Origin: CAYTGR01 sp964437445
GTDB taxonomy: Bacteria > Chloroflexota > Anaerolineae > B4-G1 > SLSP01
Assembly (NCBI GenBank): GCA_964437445.1
Contig: CAYTGR010000002.1
Coordinates: 1-64,000, forward strand
Direction: 5' to 3'
DNA: 64,000 nucleotides
This document shows, one piece after another, positions 42,343-50,333 of the stretch (the first letter of the stretch is position 1; each line of letters opens with the position of its first letter). The translations under genes and the position numbers were made by a program. The notes under the pieces were generated by a model. That model had not been told where the DNA came from, searched no databases, and was given only the letters and a program-made list of their open reading frames with translations.

Positions 42343-43881
42343 TTATCTCAGCGTGGCGAGGACGGAGATGATCCAGATCAGAACGGCTGTGACTGCTCCT
42401 GCCAGCAAGGCCAGGGTCTGACTCAACCTGGTGAGCTGGGGCCGATTGCGCAGCCAGAAGGGCAGCACGAACGATCCCAGTACCAGGAGTGGCTCCAACG
42501 GCCAGAGGAACGACCAGGCGCTCCACCAGCCCGTCAGAGCATAGAACGAGAGCAGCACCCCGTTGCCCAACACAATCCCCACCGGGATGACTAACCAGAT
42601 GGAACCGCTGGCCCACATGACGGCGCAGAGGAGCAGTCCGACAAACAGCAGCTCCACCGGCCAGCCGTAAGCGAAAAACGAGTGCCGTGTGAGCCCACTG
42701 CCCATGATGGCGAGCAGGTTGCAGGTCAACGCCGCCCCCAGCACTCCTAAGATGGCGGCCCCGGTGGGGATGTTCTGCCGCCCGGCCGGTTCCGCCTTGC
42801 CCGGCAACGGAGTCGCCGGCGCGGTGGCGGTGGCGGTGGCAGTGGCAGTTGGCGTAGTTAGAGTCACGGTGCGCTCCACGGTCAGGCGTTCGCCGAGCGT
42901 CGCGTCCGTCTCGTCGGCGGCGAAGTGGCGGTCGGTGATCCGCTCGCGGGCGGTGCCGGAGAAGACCGCCACCGGCTCCGAAGGATCCGCGGCCGTCGTG
43001 AATGAGAGCGGGAGCGAGATCCGTTCCGGGATTTCAATCCCGGCTGCGGCGGCGGCCTGGCGGAGCGCCTGGGCCAGTTCCGCAGCACTCTGGTAGCGGT
43101 CGTCGGGATTCTTCGCCAGTGTCTTGAGCAAGACCCGCTCCAGCGACTCCGGGATGGTCGGATCCACCTGGCGCGGCAGCGGCAACGGGTCGTTCAGGTG
43201 CTTCATCAGGATGGCGAGCGGCGTGTCGGCGTCAAACGGGATGCGCTGGGTGAGCATCTCGTAGGCGACGATGCCAACGGAGTAGAGGTCGCTGCGCGGA
43301 TCGCTGCGCCCTTCCAACCCCTGCTCCGGCGCGACGTAGTTGAGCGTGCCCATCAGCGCCCCGGCGGCGGTGTGGCGGGTGGCCCCGATGATTTGCGCGA
43401 TGCCGAAGTCGGTCAGGACGGTCTCCCCGCGCCGGGTCAACATGATGTTGGCCGGTTTGATGTCACGGTGGATCATCCCCGCTTCGTGCGCGTAGCCCAG
43501 CCCGTCCAACACGTCCAGCAGGACGCGGAGCACCTCACCACGCGGCATCGGCTCGCCCCGCAGGCGGTAATCGTTGAGCCGGGCGCGGAGGGTGTCGCCC
43601 TCCAGCAGCTCCATCACCATGAAGGAGGTCCCGTCCTGCACATCAAAGTCAAAGACCTGGATGATGTGGGGGTGGCGGAGGGCCGCCACCGCCCGTGCCT
43701 CGCGCTGGAAGCGGGCCAGGAACTCATCGTCATCCACCAGATCGGGCCGCAGGACCTTGATCGCCACGTAGCGATCCAGTTGGGGATGGTAGGCCCGGTA
43801 GACCCGCGCCATCCCCCCGCGCCCCAACGGTTCCAGTACCTGATAGCGGCCTAACCTCTGTCCTTCCAGCGCAGTTCGCAT
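42343..43881 (-). CDS. Membrane Ser/Thr protein kinase (PknB-like)
   Basis: A 512-residue kinase. The catalytic domain (about 13-285) has the glycine loop GRGGMARVY, Lys42 in VAIKVL, catalytic Asp140 in HRDIKPAN and DFG at 158-160. APEQ and the following conserved regions are intact, so it should be active. A linker (about 290-365) includes a Thr/Ala tract TPTATATATATAPATP from a TAC/GGC-like DNA microsatellite. The C-terminal about 145 residues form several membrane helices instead of PASTA repeats. This domain resembles the protein encoded at 41502. GAGGGAAAG precedes the start, 12 bases after the lipoprotein gene, so it belongs to the same operon. Confidence 0.9.
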   Translation of the reverse strand: MRTALEGQRLGRYQVLEPLGRGGMARVYRAYHPQLDRYVAIKVLRPDLVDDDEFLARFQREARAVAALRHPHIIQVFDFDVQDGTSFMVMELLEGDTLRARLNDYRLRGEPMPRGEVLRVLLDVLDGLGYAHEAGMIHRDIKPANIMLTRRGETVLTDFGIAQIIGATRHTAAGALMGTLNYVAPEQGLEGRSDPRSDLYSVGIVAYEMLTQRIPFDADTPLAILMKHLNDPLPLPRQVDPTIPESLERVLLKTLAKNPDDRYQSAAELAQALRQAAAAAGIEIPERISLPLSFTTAADPSEPVAVFSGTARERITDRHFAADETDATLGERLTVERTVTLTTPTATATATATAPATPLPGKAEPAGRQNIPTGAAILGVLGAALTCNLLAIMGSGLTRHSFFAYGWPVELLFVGLLLCAVMWASGSIWLVIPVGIVLGNGVLLSFYALTGWWSAWSFLWPLEPLLVLGSFVLPFWLRNRPQLTRLSQTLALLAGAVTAVLIWIISVLATLR

Positions 43882-43893
43882 CTTTCCCTCAAC

Positions 43894-44742
43894 CTACTTG
43901 ATTTTCTCCACCCGCCCGGAGCCGGTGATTTTCTGTTCCACGGTCGGCTCGCCCAAATAGCGGACCTCACCGCTGCCGCCGATCAACACCGCTAAACGCT
44001 CGCGGGCCTGGAGCGTCGCGTCGCCGCTGCCAATGATGGTGACATCGGCGTCGTCACTGGTCAGCTTCGCAGCCTGGTAAGGGCCTGAGCCGCTGATGGT
44101 GACCTGCTGGTGCTGGGTCGTGCCGGCCAGCTGGATGGCCCCGGAGCCGGTCAACTGCACGGTGAGGGCATCCATTTCCTCTACCTGACCGGTGTACTTG
44201 CCGGAGCCGCTGAGGATGATCTCCTGAGCCTGGGCCTGGCCGGTGATTACCAACGCCCCGGAGCCGGAAATCTCTGCGGTCAGCGTCCCCTTAGCCTGCA
44301 GGTCCGTTACCGTCATCTGGCCGGAGCCGCTGAGCGTCACCGCCAGGCCGTCTGTGTGCAGCGCCGGGGCTGTCACCTCGCCACTCCCCGCCAGCGTGAG
44401 CGCCTCTACTGTTTTGACCGTCACGTAGAAATCAAGCGGTTGGGTGGGATGCAGCGCCACGCCTGGGCGGGAGCCGATCTGCAGCTCGCCGTTGTGCACT
44501 TCAGTCTCCAGGTAGGGCAGCAAGTTGTCCTCCGCTTCAATCCGGAGGCTCTCCTGGTCACCCTGTTCCACGTGCAGGTGACCAATCCCGGCCAGGGTAA
44601 CGCGCGTGAAATCGCTCACCGTGCGTTCCTCGGTTGTGACATGGCCGGAGCCGCGCACCCAGCGCGCCCCGATGAAGCTGCAGCCGAGCGTGGTGAAGGC
44701 CAGGGCCAGTAGAATCAACAGGGTAAATGCTTTTCGAATCAT
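43894..44742 (-). CDS. Lipoprotein with GIN (DUF2807) adhesin-head domain
   Basis: The 282-residue protein has a lipoprotein signal MIRKAFTLLILLALAFTTLG followed by CS, so Cys21 would be lipidated. The mature part has the DUF2807/GIN pattern: VRGSGHVTTEERTVSDFTRV at the start, then repeated SGSG-containing turns (LAGSGEVT, LSGSGQMT, ISGSGALV, LSGSGKYT, LTGSGAIQ, IGGSGEVR) making a right-handed beta-helix. It would sit on the outer face of the membrane. In this operon it could be a surface sensor or scaffold for the kinase encoded next, but this is inference. The start at 44742 has AAGGAG; an extra 32-codon upstream extension is unlikely. Confidence 0.85.
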   Translation of the reverse strand: MIRKAFTLLILLALAFTTLGCSFIGARWVRGSGHVTTEERTVSDFTRVTLAGIGHLHVEQGDQESLRIEAEDNLLPYLETEVHNGELQIGSRPGVALHPTQPLDFYVTVKTVEALTLAGSGEVTAPALHTDGLAVTLSGSGQMTVTDLQAKGTLTAEISGSGALVITGQAQAQEIILSGSGKYTGQVEEMDALTVQLTGSGAIQLAGTTQHQQVTISGSGPYQAAKLTSDDADVTIIGSGDATLQARERLAVLIGGSGEVRYLGEPTVEQKITGSGRVEKIK

Positions 44743-44902
44743 GGTTATTGCTCCTTTTTCACGTGAATGTGTGGTTGTCACCACCATGAAAAAGGATACT
44801 ACAGGTCCAATTGTTTTACCTATCGGCTGGCTAACCATTGGCTATCAAAATGGGAAGCGCTGCACGCTCGCAAGAGGTTAAACGGCCTTGAGTAAAGGGG
44901 CT

Positions 44903-45514
44903 TCACTCGTGGGCGATCAGCTTGTAGCCCAGCCCACGCACGGTGAGCAGCAACTGGGGATTGGCCGGGTCCGGCTCCAATTTGGTGCGGAGGCGGCGGA
45001 CCAGGTTTTCAATCTGGTAATCGTAAGCACCTTCAATATATTCCGGCCAGACGGCCTGGCTGATCGCATCCTTGGTGCAGAGCTGGCCGCGCTGGGAGTA
45101 GAGATAGGCCAGGAGTTCAAATTCTTTGGCGGAGAGCGTGATGGGTTGCCGGTTCACCCGCACGATGCCGGCGGCCAGATCTACCTCCAACTCGGGGAAG
45201 GGAGCGTCGTAGACGGTGACGTCGGGATCATGAAAAGCGAGCGTCACGTCGCCAAAGGTGACGCGGTCGCCGTCGTGCAGCTGAACCGGTTCCGTCACCC
45301 GTTCGTCGTTGACATAGGTGCCGTTGGTGCTGCCCAAATCCTCCAACATGACGCGCCAGGTCTCGCGCCGCACGCAGGCGTGCTCCCGCGAGATCCGTTT
45401 GCTGGTGATGACGATCGTGTTCTCCACGGCCCGGCCGATGGTGGTCACCTCGTTGGCCAGTGGGTGCTCGCGGCCGGTCGGATCGGTGAAAAAGGGCATT
45501 GTCTTTTCGGTCAT
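44903..45514 (-). CDS. FHA-winged-helix transcriptional regulator
   Basis: A 203-residue fusion. The N-terminal FHA domain (about 20-95) has IGRAVENTIVI, ISREHACVRR and DLGSTNGTYVND, with the phosphothreonine-binding Arg, Ser and Asn residues. The C-terminal domain (about 110-200) is an OmpR/PhoB winged helix with LSAKEFELLAYLYSQRGQL, VRRLRTKLEPDP and TVRGLGYKL. It lacks a receiver, so the FHA domain takes that place: DNA binding would be controlled by Ser/Thr phosphorylation, as in EmbR-type proteins but in the opposite domain order. The membrane kinase downstream on the same strand is the obvious candidate partner. A promoter lies 31 bases upstream of the start. Confidence 0.85.
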   Translation of the reverse strand: MTEKTMPFFTDPTGREHPLANEVTTIGRAVENTIVITSKRISREHACVRRETWRVMLEDLGSTNGTYVNDERVTEPVQLHDGDRVTFGDVTLAFHDPDVTVYDAPFPELEVDLAAGIVRVNRQPITLSAKEFELLAYLYSQRGQLCTKDAISQAVWPEYIEGAYDYQIENLVRRLRTKLEPDPANPQLLLTVRGLGYKLIAHE

Positions 45515-45544
45515 GGTCTGCTTGACTCGGTTGGATTACCGCTG

Positions 45545-45572
45545 AGTATATGCAGCCTGGGCCGAAACGCAA
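45545..45572 (-). promoter_or_regulatory. Promoter of the FHA-regulator/kinase cluster
   Basis: On the minus strand TTGCGT (45567-45572), 16-base spacer, TATACT (45545-45550). The leader to ATG 45514 is short, about 25 bases. Confidence 0.65.
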
Positions 45573-45652
45573 GTGCCGTGCTATTTCCACTTTGGGTTGA
45601 CCCTGGCCGGTTGAGATAAGCGTTTTGCGGAGCGCCAATTCACAATCTCTGG

Positions 45653-45681
45653 ATGACAAATCATTTCAGCTGGGGTATACT
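45653..45681 (+). promoter_or_regulatory. Divergent promoter of the acyltransferase-like gene
   Basis: ATGACA (45653-45658), 17-base spacer, TATACT (45676-45681), about 88 bases before GTG 45769. Confidence 0.6.
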
Positions 45682-45768
45682 GAATGCGGGCGCGTAAGCC
45701 CTGCGAGTTAAAACTGCGCCACTTGGTGGCAGTGCGCGTTGTGTAGGTAGGGGAGATGGAGATAGATT

Positions 45769-46911
45769 GTGGTTGACGGACAGACGGCCCCGGTAGTAGC
45801 CGGCATGCGGCCCACGCGACTTTTCCCGCCGGATGCGCTGCGCGGCCTGATTATGGTCCTGATGGCGCTGGACCACGCGAACTGTTTTGTTGCGCAACGG
45901 CATTCGTCCGGCGAATATTGGGACGGTCCGTTCCCGACTTACACCGACACACTCTCTTTTCTGACCCGTTTTGTCACACACTTCTGCGCCCCGGGCTTTT
46001 TCTTCCTGATGGGGGTGGGAATGGTGCTGCTGGCTCACTCTCGCCAGGCGCGGGGTGAGAGCCGCTGGGCGATTACAGGCCATTTCTGGCTTCGGGGGGC
46101 GGTGTTAATTGCCTTGAAGTTCCTGGTCATCAACCGCGCGTGGCAGTTAGCGCCGGGCTGGGACATTGAGATTTATATCGGTGTGCTGTTTGCGCTGGGC
46201 GGAACGATGATCCTAGGTAGCCTGCTGCTCTGGCTCAAGCCTGCCTACCTGCTCGGGGGGACGATTTTGCTGACCATCGGCACCGAGCTGCTGACCCCCA
46301 GTCCTGACTTGTGGAACGTGCCGCCGACTCTGCTGGCGCGTCTCTTCCTGGTCCCCGGCGGGGACGCTCAGGTATGGTCCAACTATCCCATTCTGCCCTG
46401 GCTGCCTCTGGTCACTTGCGGGATGTTTTTTGGCCATGGGTTGTTGGAGCGTCCACAGGTAACATGGAGCCGGGTGTGGCGGTTGGGGTTGATGTTACTG
46501 GCAGGTTTCCTGGTGGTACGCGGCCTGAACGGCTTTGGCAACCTCCGTCCCCGGGCCGGGAACACCTGGATTGATTTCTTGAACGTGGTCAAATATCCGC
46601 CCAGCATCGCCTTTATACTGCTGACGATGGGGATCAACCTCATTCTTTTGGGGGTGCTTGCCCGTGTGACCGAACGTGGGCAGCGTTTCCTGTGGCCGCT
46701 GGTGGTTTTGGGCCGTGTGCCGCTTTTCTTCTACGTGTTGCACCTGTTTGTGTACGCCGGGCTGGGCCACCTGTTCACGCCCCAGGGGACTCCTGTCCTG
46801 GCCATGTACCCCTATTGGTTGCTCGGGGTGTTGATCCTGTTTCCTCTATGCTGGGGATACGGGGGGCTGAAGCAACGTTGGCCGGCTCGTCTGGTGCTGC
46901 AATTTCTGTGA
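45769..46911 (+). CDS. DUF1624 / heparan-alpha-glucosaminide acetyltransferase-like membrane protein
   Basis: A 380-residue protein with about 9-11 membrane helices. The opening FPPDALRGLIMVLMALDHAN is the signature of the HGSNAT catalytic/acyltransferase-3-like superfamily, with the conserved DxLRG and DH; THFCAPGFFFLMGVGMVLL and LGRVPLFFYVLHLFVYAG follow the same family. Members move acyl groups from a cytoplasmic donor to extracytoplasmic sugars. The real acceptor is unknown, but a cell-envelope glycan is plausible. The start is GTG 45769 with GGAG seven bases upstream. The gene is divergent from the FHA-regulator cluster. Confidence 0.78.
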   Translation: MVDGQTAPVVAGMRPTRLFPPDALRGLIMVLMALDHANCFVAQRHSSGEYWDGPFPTYTDTLSFLTRFVTHFCAPGFFFLMGVGMVLLAHSRQARGESRWAITGHFWLRGAVLIALKFLVINRAWQLAPGWDIEIYIGVLFALGGTMILGSLLLWLKPAYLLGGTILLTIGTELLTPSPDLWNVPPTLLARLFLVPGGDAQVWSNYPILPWLPLVTCGMFFGHGLLERPQVTWSRVWRLGLMLLAGFLVVRGLNGFGNLRPRAGNTWIDFLNVVKYPPSIAFILLTMGINLILLGVLARVTERGQRFLWPLVVLGRVPLFFYVLHLFVYAGLGHLFTPQGTPVLAMYPYWLLGVLILFPLCWGYGGLKQRWPARLVLQFL

Positions 46912-46999
46912 GGTAGAAAACGCTGGCTGCGAATGGAGAATCCCCTGCGGTTTGTCCGCGGTTTGTGGGTTGATTGTCATCGGTTTGTCACATCCAGGC

Positions 47000-47028
47000 T
47001 TTACCGTTGCCCTGCTTTCTGCTACAAT
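47000..47028 (+). promoter_or_regulatory. Promoter of the two-component pair
   Basis: TTTACC (47000-47005), 17-base spacer, TACAAT (47023-47028), 43 bases upstream of the response regulator ATG. Confidence 0.65.
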
Positions 47029-47070
47029 CAAAGTGATCGCTGCTGCGGGGTGGGAATTGGGGGATCAGGT

Positions 47071-47763
47071 ATGGCCAAAATTTTAGTGGTAGATGACGAA
47101 GCGCCGATCATGGATGTCCTCTCTTACAACTTGAAGCGGGCCGGCTACGAGGTGGTGATGGCCTGGGACGGCGAGCAGGCGCTCACCCTGGCCCGGCGGG
47201 AGCTGCCCGACCTCATCATCCTGGACCTGATGCTGCCCAAGCTGGACGGCCTGGAGGTCTGTCGGGCGCTGCGCCGCGAGCGCGACGTGCCAATCATCAT
47301 GCTCACAGCGCGCGACGAGGAGATTGACCGGGTGGTGGGGCTGGAATTAGGGGCCGACGACTACGTGGTCAAGCCGTTCAGCGTGCGGGAGCTGTTGGCG
47401 CGGGTCAAGAACGTGCTGCGCCGCCTGGCGCCACGCCCACCGGCCGGGCCGGGGGAATTGCTCCGCACGGGGGCGCTGGAGGTGGACGTGAGCCGCCATC
47501 AGGCCCGGGTGGGCGACACGCCGCTAGAACTGACCGCGCTGGAGTTTGAACTGCTGCGGGTGCTCGCCACCCAGCCGGAGCGCGTCTTCAGCCGCGAGCA
47601 GCTTTTGGAGCAAGTCTGGGGCTATGCGTATCACGACGATCTGCGGGTGGTGGATGCCGTCGTCAAACGGCTACGGGCCAAGCTCCGCCAGGCTGCGCCG
47701 GAGGGCGAATATATCGTCACCGTTCGCAGCGTCGGCTACAAACTGAGCGGGGTGGGGGAGTAG
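47071..47763 (+). CDS. OmpR/PhoB-type response regulator
   Basis: A 230-residue regulator. The receiver (1-120) has the acidic pair Asp8-Asp9, phospho-acceptor Asp52 in LIILDLMLPKLDG, Thr in MLTARDEE and Lys in DYVVKPFS. The winged-helix output domain (about 132-228) ends TVRSVGYKLSG. The start at 47071 is preferred because the receiver begins directly (MAKILVVDDE) behind GGGGGA; the frame is open 46 codons further upstream. The cognate sensor kinase follows after 8 bases. It looks most like the PhoB/WalR group, but the regulon cannot be inferred. Confidence 0.92.
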   Translation: MAKILVVDDEAPIMDVLSYNLKRAGYEVVMAWDGEQALTLARRELPDLIILDLMLPKLDGLEVCRALRRERDVPIIMLTARDEEIDRVVGLELGADDYVVKPFSVRELLARVKNVLRRLAPRPPAGPGELLRTGALEVDVSRHQARVGDTPLELTALEFELLRVLATQPERVFSREQLLEQVWGYAYHDDLRVVDAVVKRLRAKLRQAAPEGEYIVTVRSVGYKLSGVGE

Positions 47764-47771
47764 AGGGGGGC

Positions 47772-49316
47772 ATGACAAGTATTCGCGTCCGTTTGCTGTT
47801 CAGCCATCTGGCTGTGATCGTGTTAGCGATGGGGCTATCGGGGGCGCTGCTGCTCTCGTTTCTGGAGCGCTACTTCCTGCAATCCACCGAACAAAGCTTG
47901 CTGGCGCAGGCCCGGCTGACGGCGCAGGCGCTCATTCCCGGCGCGACGACCGCCGGACCGCCTGTGGTCGCCCAAGCGCCGTTCAACAACGCGCTCCAGC
48001 AACAGCAGGCCAGCAACCTGGCACTTCAGACGCAGAACCTCTCGCTCCCACCAGCCGGTACAGCGGTGGATCTTTCTTATCTGGCGAATACCTCGCTCCA
48101 GCTGGGGACCCAGCTCACTACTCGCATCCGGGTGTTGGACCAGCACGGCGTGGCGCTGGTGGATTCCTGGGCGCAGGCGGCCGGGACCGACCTCAGCGCC
48201 GATCCGCTCGTGGCGCAAGTGCTGGCGACCGGGCAGGTCGGCAGCCGCTCCGCTCCGCTGGCCGCGGGCGCTACCATGGACCTGGCGTTGCCGGTGCTGG
48301 TGGAGGGACAGCCGGTTGGCGTGATCTATTTGAGCCAACCGCTGGATGATATCCTGGTGGTGCTGCGGGACCTGCGGCTGCGCTGGTTACTCTCCACCGG
48401 GATTGCGCTGGCGCTCTCCGGCCTCGTGGGCTTGCTGCTCTCCGGTGCGATCACCCGCCCGTTACGCCGGTTGACCGTGGCTGCCGAGTCCGTGGCGCAG
48501 GGCCGCTTTGATCAGCCGGTGCCGGCCGGTGCGCGCGACGAGCTGGGCCGCTTGAGCCGGACTTTCAACGACATGACCACTCGTCTCCGGGCCGCTCGCC
48601 AGATGCAGATCAACTTCGTTGCCGACGTCTCCCACGAGCTGCGGACCCCCCTGACCGCTATCAAGGGAACGGTGGAGACGCTGCGCGAGGGGGCTTTGGA
48701 CGATCTGGCGGTGCGCGATCGTTTCCTGGCGACCATCGCCCAGGAGACCGATCGGCTGATCCGCCTGGTGAACGATCTCCTGTTGCTCTCCAAGGCGGAT
48801 TCGGAGGCGCTCAACCTGCGCCGCGAGGCGGTGGACCTGGCAGCGCTGGCGCGGTTGGCGGTGGAGCGACTGGCCGTCCCGGCCGCTGCGAAGGGGCTGA
48901 CGGTGACGGTGGCATCCGGTCCCAACGTGCCGGCCGCCTGGGCCGACCCCGATCGGGTGGCCCAGGTTCTGTTCAATTTACTGGATAACGCAATTCAATA
49001 CTCACACACCGGCGGACAGGTGGGAGTGGTGGTGGCGGCGGGGAACGGCGGCACTGTGCTCGTCACCGTGCGTGACGAGGGGGTAGGGATCCCGGCCGCC
49101 GATCTGCCCCGTATCGGCCAGCGTTTCTATCGGGCCGACAAAGCCCGTTCCCGCGCGCAGGGCGGGAGCGGGCTGGGACTCGCGATTGCGCAGGCGCTGG
49201 TACAGGCGCACGGCGGTGAGCTCTGGTTGGAGAGCGCGGAGGGCGTGGGGACTACGGCACGCTTCACGTTGCCGGGAGAAGCGGCCAGTTTCAGTACCCC
49301 TGCATCTGCTCCATGA
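47772..49316 (+). CDS. Membrane sensor histidine kinase
   Basis: The 514-residue partner of the preceding regulator. Transmembrane helix 1 (about 8-30), an extracytoplasmic sensor region (about 31-200) with a Gln/Asn-rich stretch (NNALQQQQASNLALQTQ), helix 2 (about 210-232), HAMP (about 233-285), HisKA with phospho-acceptor His288 in VSHELRTPLTAIKG, and HATPase with NLLDNAIQYS, DEGVGIP and GGSGLGLAIAQ. All catalytic boxes are present. GAGGGGGG precedes the ATG. Its 3' end overlaps by 26 bases the 3' end of the convergent gene at 49291. Confidence 0.92.
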   Translation: MTSIRVRLLFSHLAVIVLAMGLSGALLLSFLERYFLQSTEQSLLAQARLTAQALIPGATTAGPPVVAQAPFNNALQQQQASNLALQTQNLSLPPAGTAVDLSYLANTSLQLGTQLTTRIRVLDQHGVALVDSWAQAAGTDLSADPLVAQVLATGQVGSRSAPLAAGATMDLALPVLVEGQPVGVIYLSQPLDDILVVLRDLRLRWLLSTGIALALSGLVGLLLSGAITRPLRRLTVAAESVAQGRFDQPVPAGARDELGRLSRTFNDMTTRLRAARQMQINFVADVSHELRTPLTAIKGTVETLREGALDDLAVRDRFLATIAQETDRLIRLVNDLLLLSKADSEALNLRREAVDLAALARLAVERLAVPAAAKGLTVTVASGPNVPAAWADPDRVAQVLFNLLDNAIQYSHTGGQVGVVVAAGNGGTVLVTVRDEGVGIPAADLPRIGQRFYRADKARSRAQGGSGLGLAIAQALVQAHGGELWLESAEGVGTTARFTLPGEAASFSTPASAP

Positions 49317-49785
49317 TGTTGGCCAGAATCCCCATGCCGCCCACCAGGACCAGATAGCCGATCCCAATCACCAGGCTAAGCCCGCAGAGCACAATGCCAA
49401 TGATGGCTAAGACCCGCTGCGACGACTTCAGCCCTAAGATTCCCAGGACCAGCCCGGTGAAGGCCAGCGGGATGCCACAGATAGGCAGGAAGAAACTTCC
49501 ACACAGGTTAACTATCCCCAATACCAGCGAAGCAATGGCCAATCCGACCGGACCCTGCGCTGCGGCCGGTGGTCCGTAGCTCGGTGGCGGGTAAGCGTAG
49601 GCGGGAGGGGAAGTATAAGCCGGCGGAGGGGGCGCGACCGGGGGCGGCTCCGGCGTGGGCCAGGCCGGGTATTCGGCCGGCGGGACCGGCTCGGGCGGCG
49701 GGGTCGCGACCGGCTGTAAACCACCACATTGAGGGCAGAATTGTGCCCCGGGACGTAAGGCGCTGCCACAATAAACGCAGTTCAT
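49291..49785 (-). CDS. Zinc-ribbon DUF4190 membrane protein
   Basis: The 164-residue protein starts MNCVYCGSALRPGAQFCPQC, a zinc ribbon, followed by a long Pro/Tyr/Ala linker (about 24-78), and ends with a DUF4190-type pair of hydrophobic hairpins (AIASLVLGIVNLCG, IPLAFTGLVLGILGLKSSQR, IIGIVLCGLSLVIGIGYLVL). Such proteins are common in Gram-positive and Chloroflexota genomes; the function is not known. AGGAGG precedes the ATG. The stop lies within the last codons of the histidine kinase gene on the other strand. Confidence 0.8.
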   Translation of the reverse strand: MNCVYCGSALRPGAQFCPQCGGLQPVATPPPEPVPPAEYPAWPTPEPPPVAPPPPAYTSPPAYAYPPPSYGPPAAAQGPVGLAIASLVLGIVNLCGSFFLPICGIPLAFTGLVLGILGLKSSQRVLAIIGIVLCGLSLVIGIGYLVLVGGMGILANIMEQMQGY

Positions 49786-49923
49786 GATTTGACCTCCTGG
49801 TATGATTCCCCGTTAGCTTTCAGCTCTTGGCTTTGCTATCCTATCCTACAATCAGATTGCAATCTGGTCAACTTTAAAATTTACCCTCCCAATTGCTTTC
49901 CGGTGTGCTTCGCGCGCCGGAAA

Positions 49924-50045
49924 GATGAAAATTGGCTTGTAATAACGCACTTCAGCGCGGCTAAGACGGCGCTAAAGGCCTTACTACAAACTCAGGGCGT
50001 TATTTTCAGGGGAGATTGTGCGTGGCTTGCCGTGCGCAATCTCCC
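49924..50045 (+). repeat. Composite repeat (core and tail) followed by a hairpin
   Basis: GATGAAAATTGGCTTGTAAT, the CGCACTTCAGCGCG and GGCGCTAAAG palindromes, TTACTACAAAC and GCGTTATTTTCAGGGG match the element at 14489-14613; the left module is replaced by a different hairpin (TTTCCGG...CCGGAAA). A 12-bp stem (50010-50021 with 50034-50045) follows the tail. No gene is seen between 49786 and 50158. Confidence 0.8.
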
Positions 50046-50158
50046 TTTATTATTCATCGGGGTTGAAAGTTATTGCTGGTATGTTAAATAATTTAAGTTT
50101 AATACTTGACAAAATTGATTTTATGTATTAAAATAACATCGTGATTGATGATAAATTT

Positions 50159-50258
50159 NNNNNNNNNNNNNNNNNNNNNNNNNNNNNNNNNNNNNNNNNN
50201 NNNNNNNNNNNNNNNNNNNNNNNNNNNNNNNNNNNNNNNNNNNNNNNNNNNNNNNNNN
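50159..50258. other. Scaffold gap (100 N), probably artificial
   Basis: One hundred N between identical 55-base flanks. If the flanks are one sequence, 155 bases should be removed from this place. Confidence 0.95.
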
Positions 50259-50260
50259 AC

Positions 50261-50289
50261 TTGACAAAATTGATTTTATGTATTAAAAT
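50261..50289 (+). promoter_or_regulatory. Strong sigma-70-like promoter of the MFS gene
   Basis: TTGACA (50261-50266), 17-base spacer, TAAAAT (50284-50289), about 45 bases before ATG 50334. The same promoter appears at 50106-50134 in the duplicated flank. Confidence 0.75.
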
Positions 50290-50333
50290 AACATCGTGAT
50301 TGATGATAAATTTAAGTACAGGAGAGCGATACA

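Larger units (their letters stand above)
50104..50313 (+). repeat. 55-bp duplicated flanks of the assembly gap
   Basis: Bases 50104-50158 and 50259-50313 are identical, 55 bases each, and directly border the N run. A repeat of exactly this length at contig ends is typical of two contigs sharing a k-mer overlap that was not merged. The gap may therefore not exist. Confidence 0.85.
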
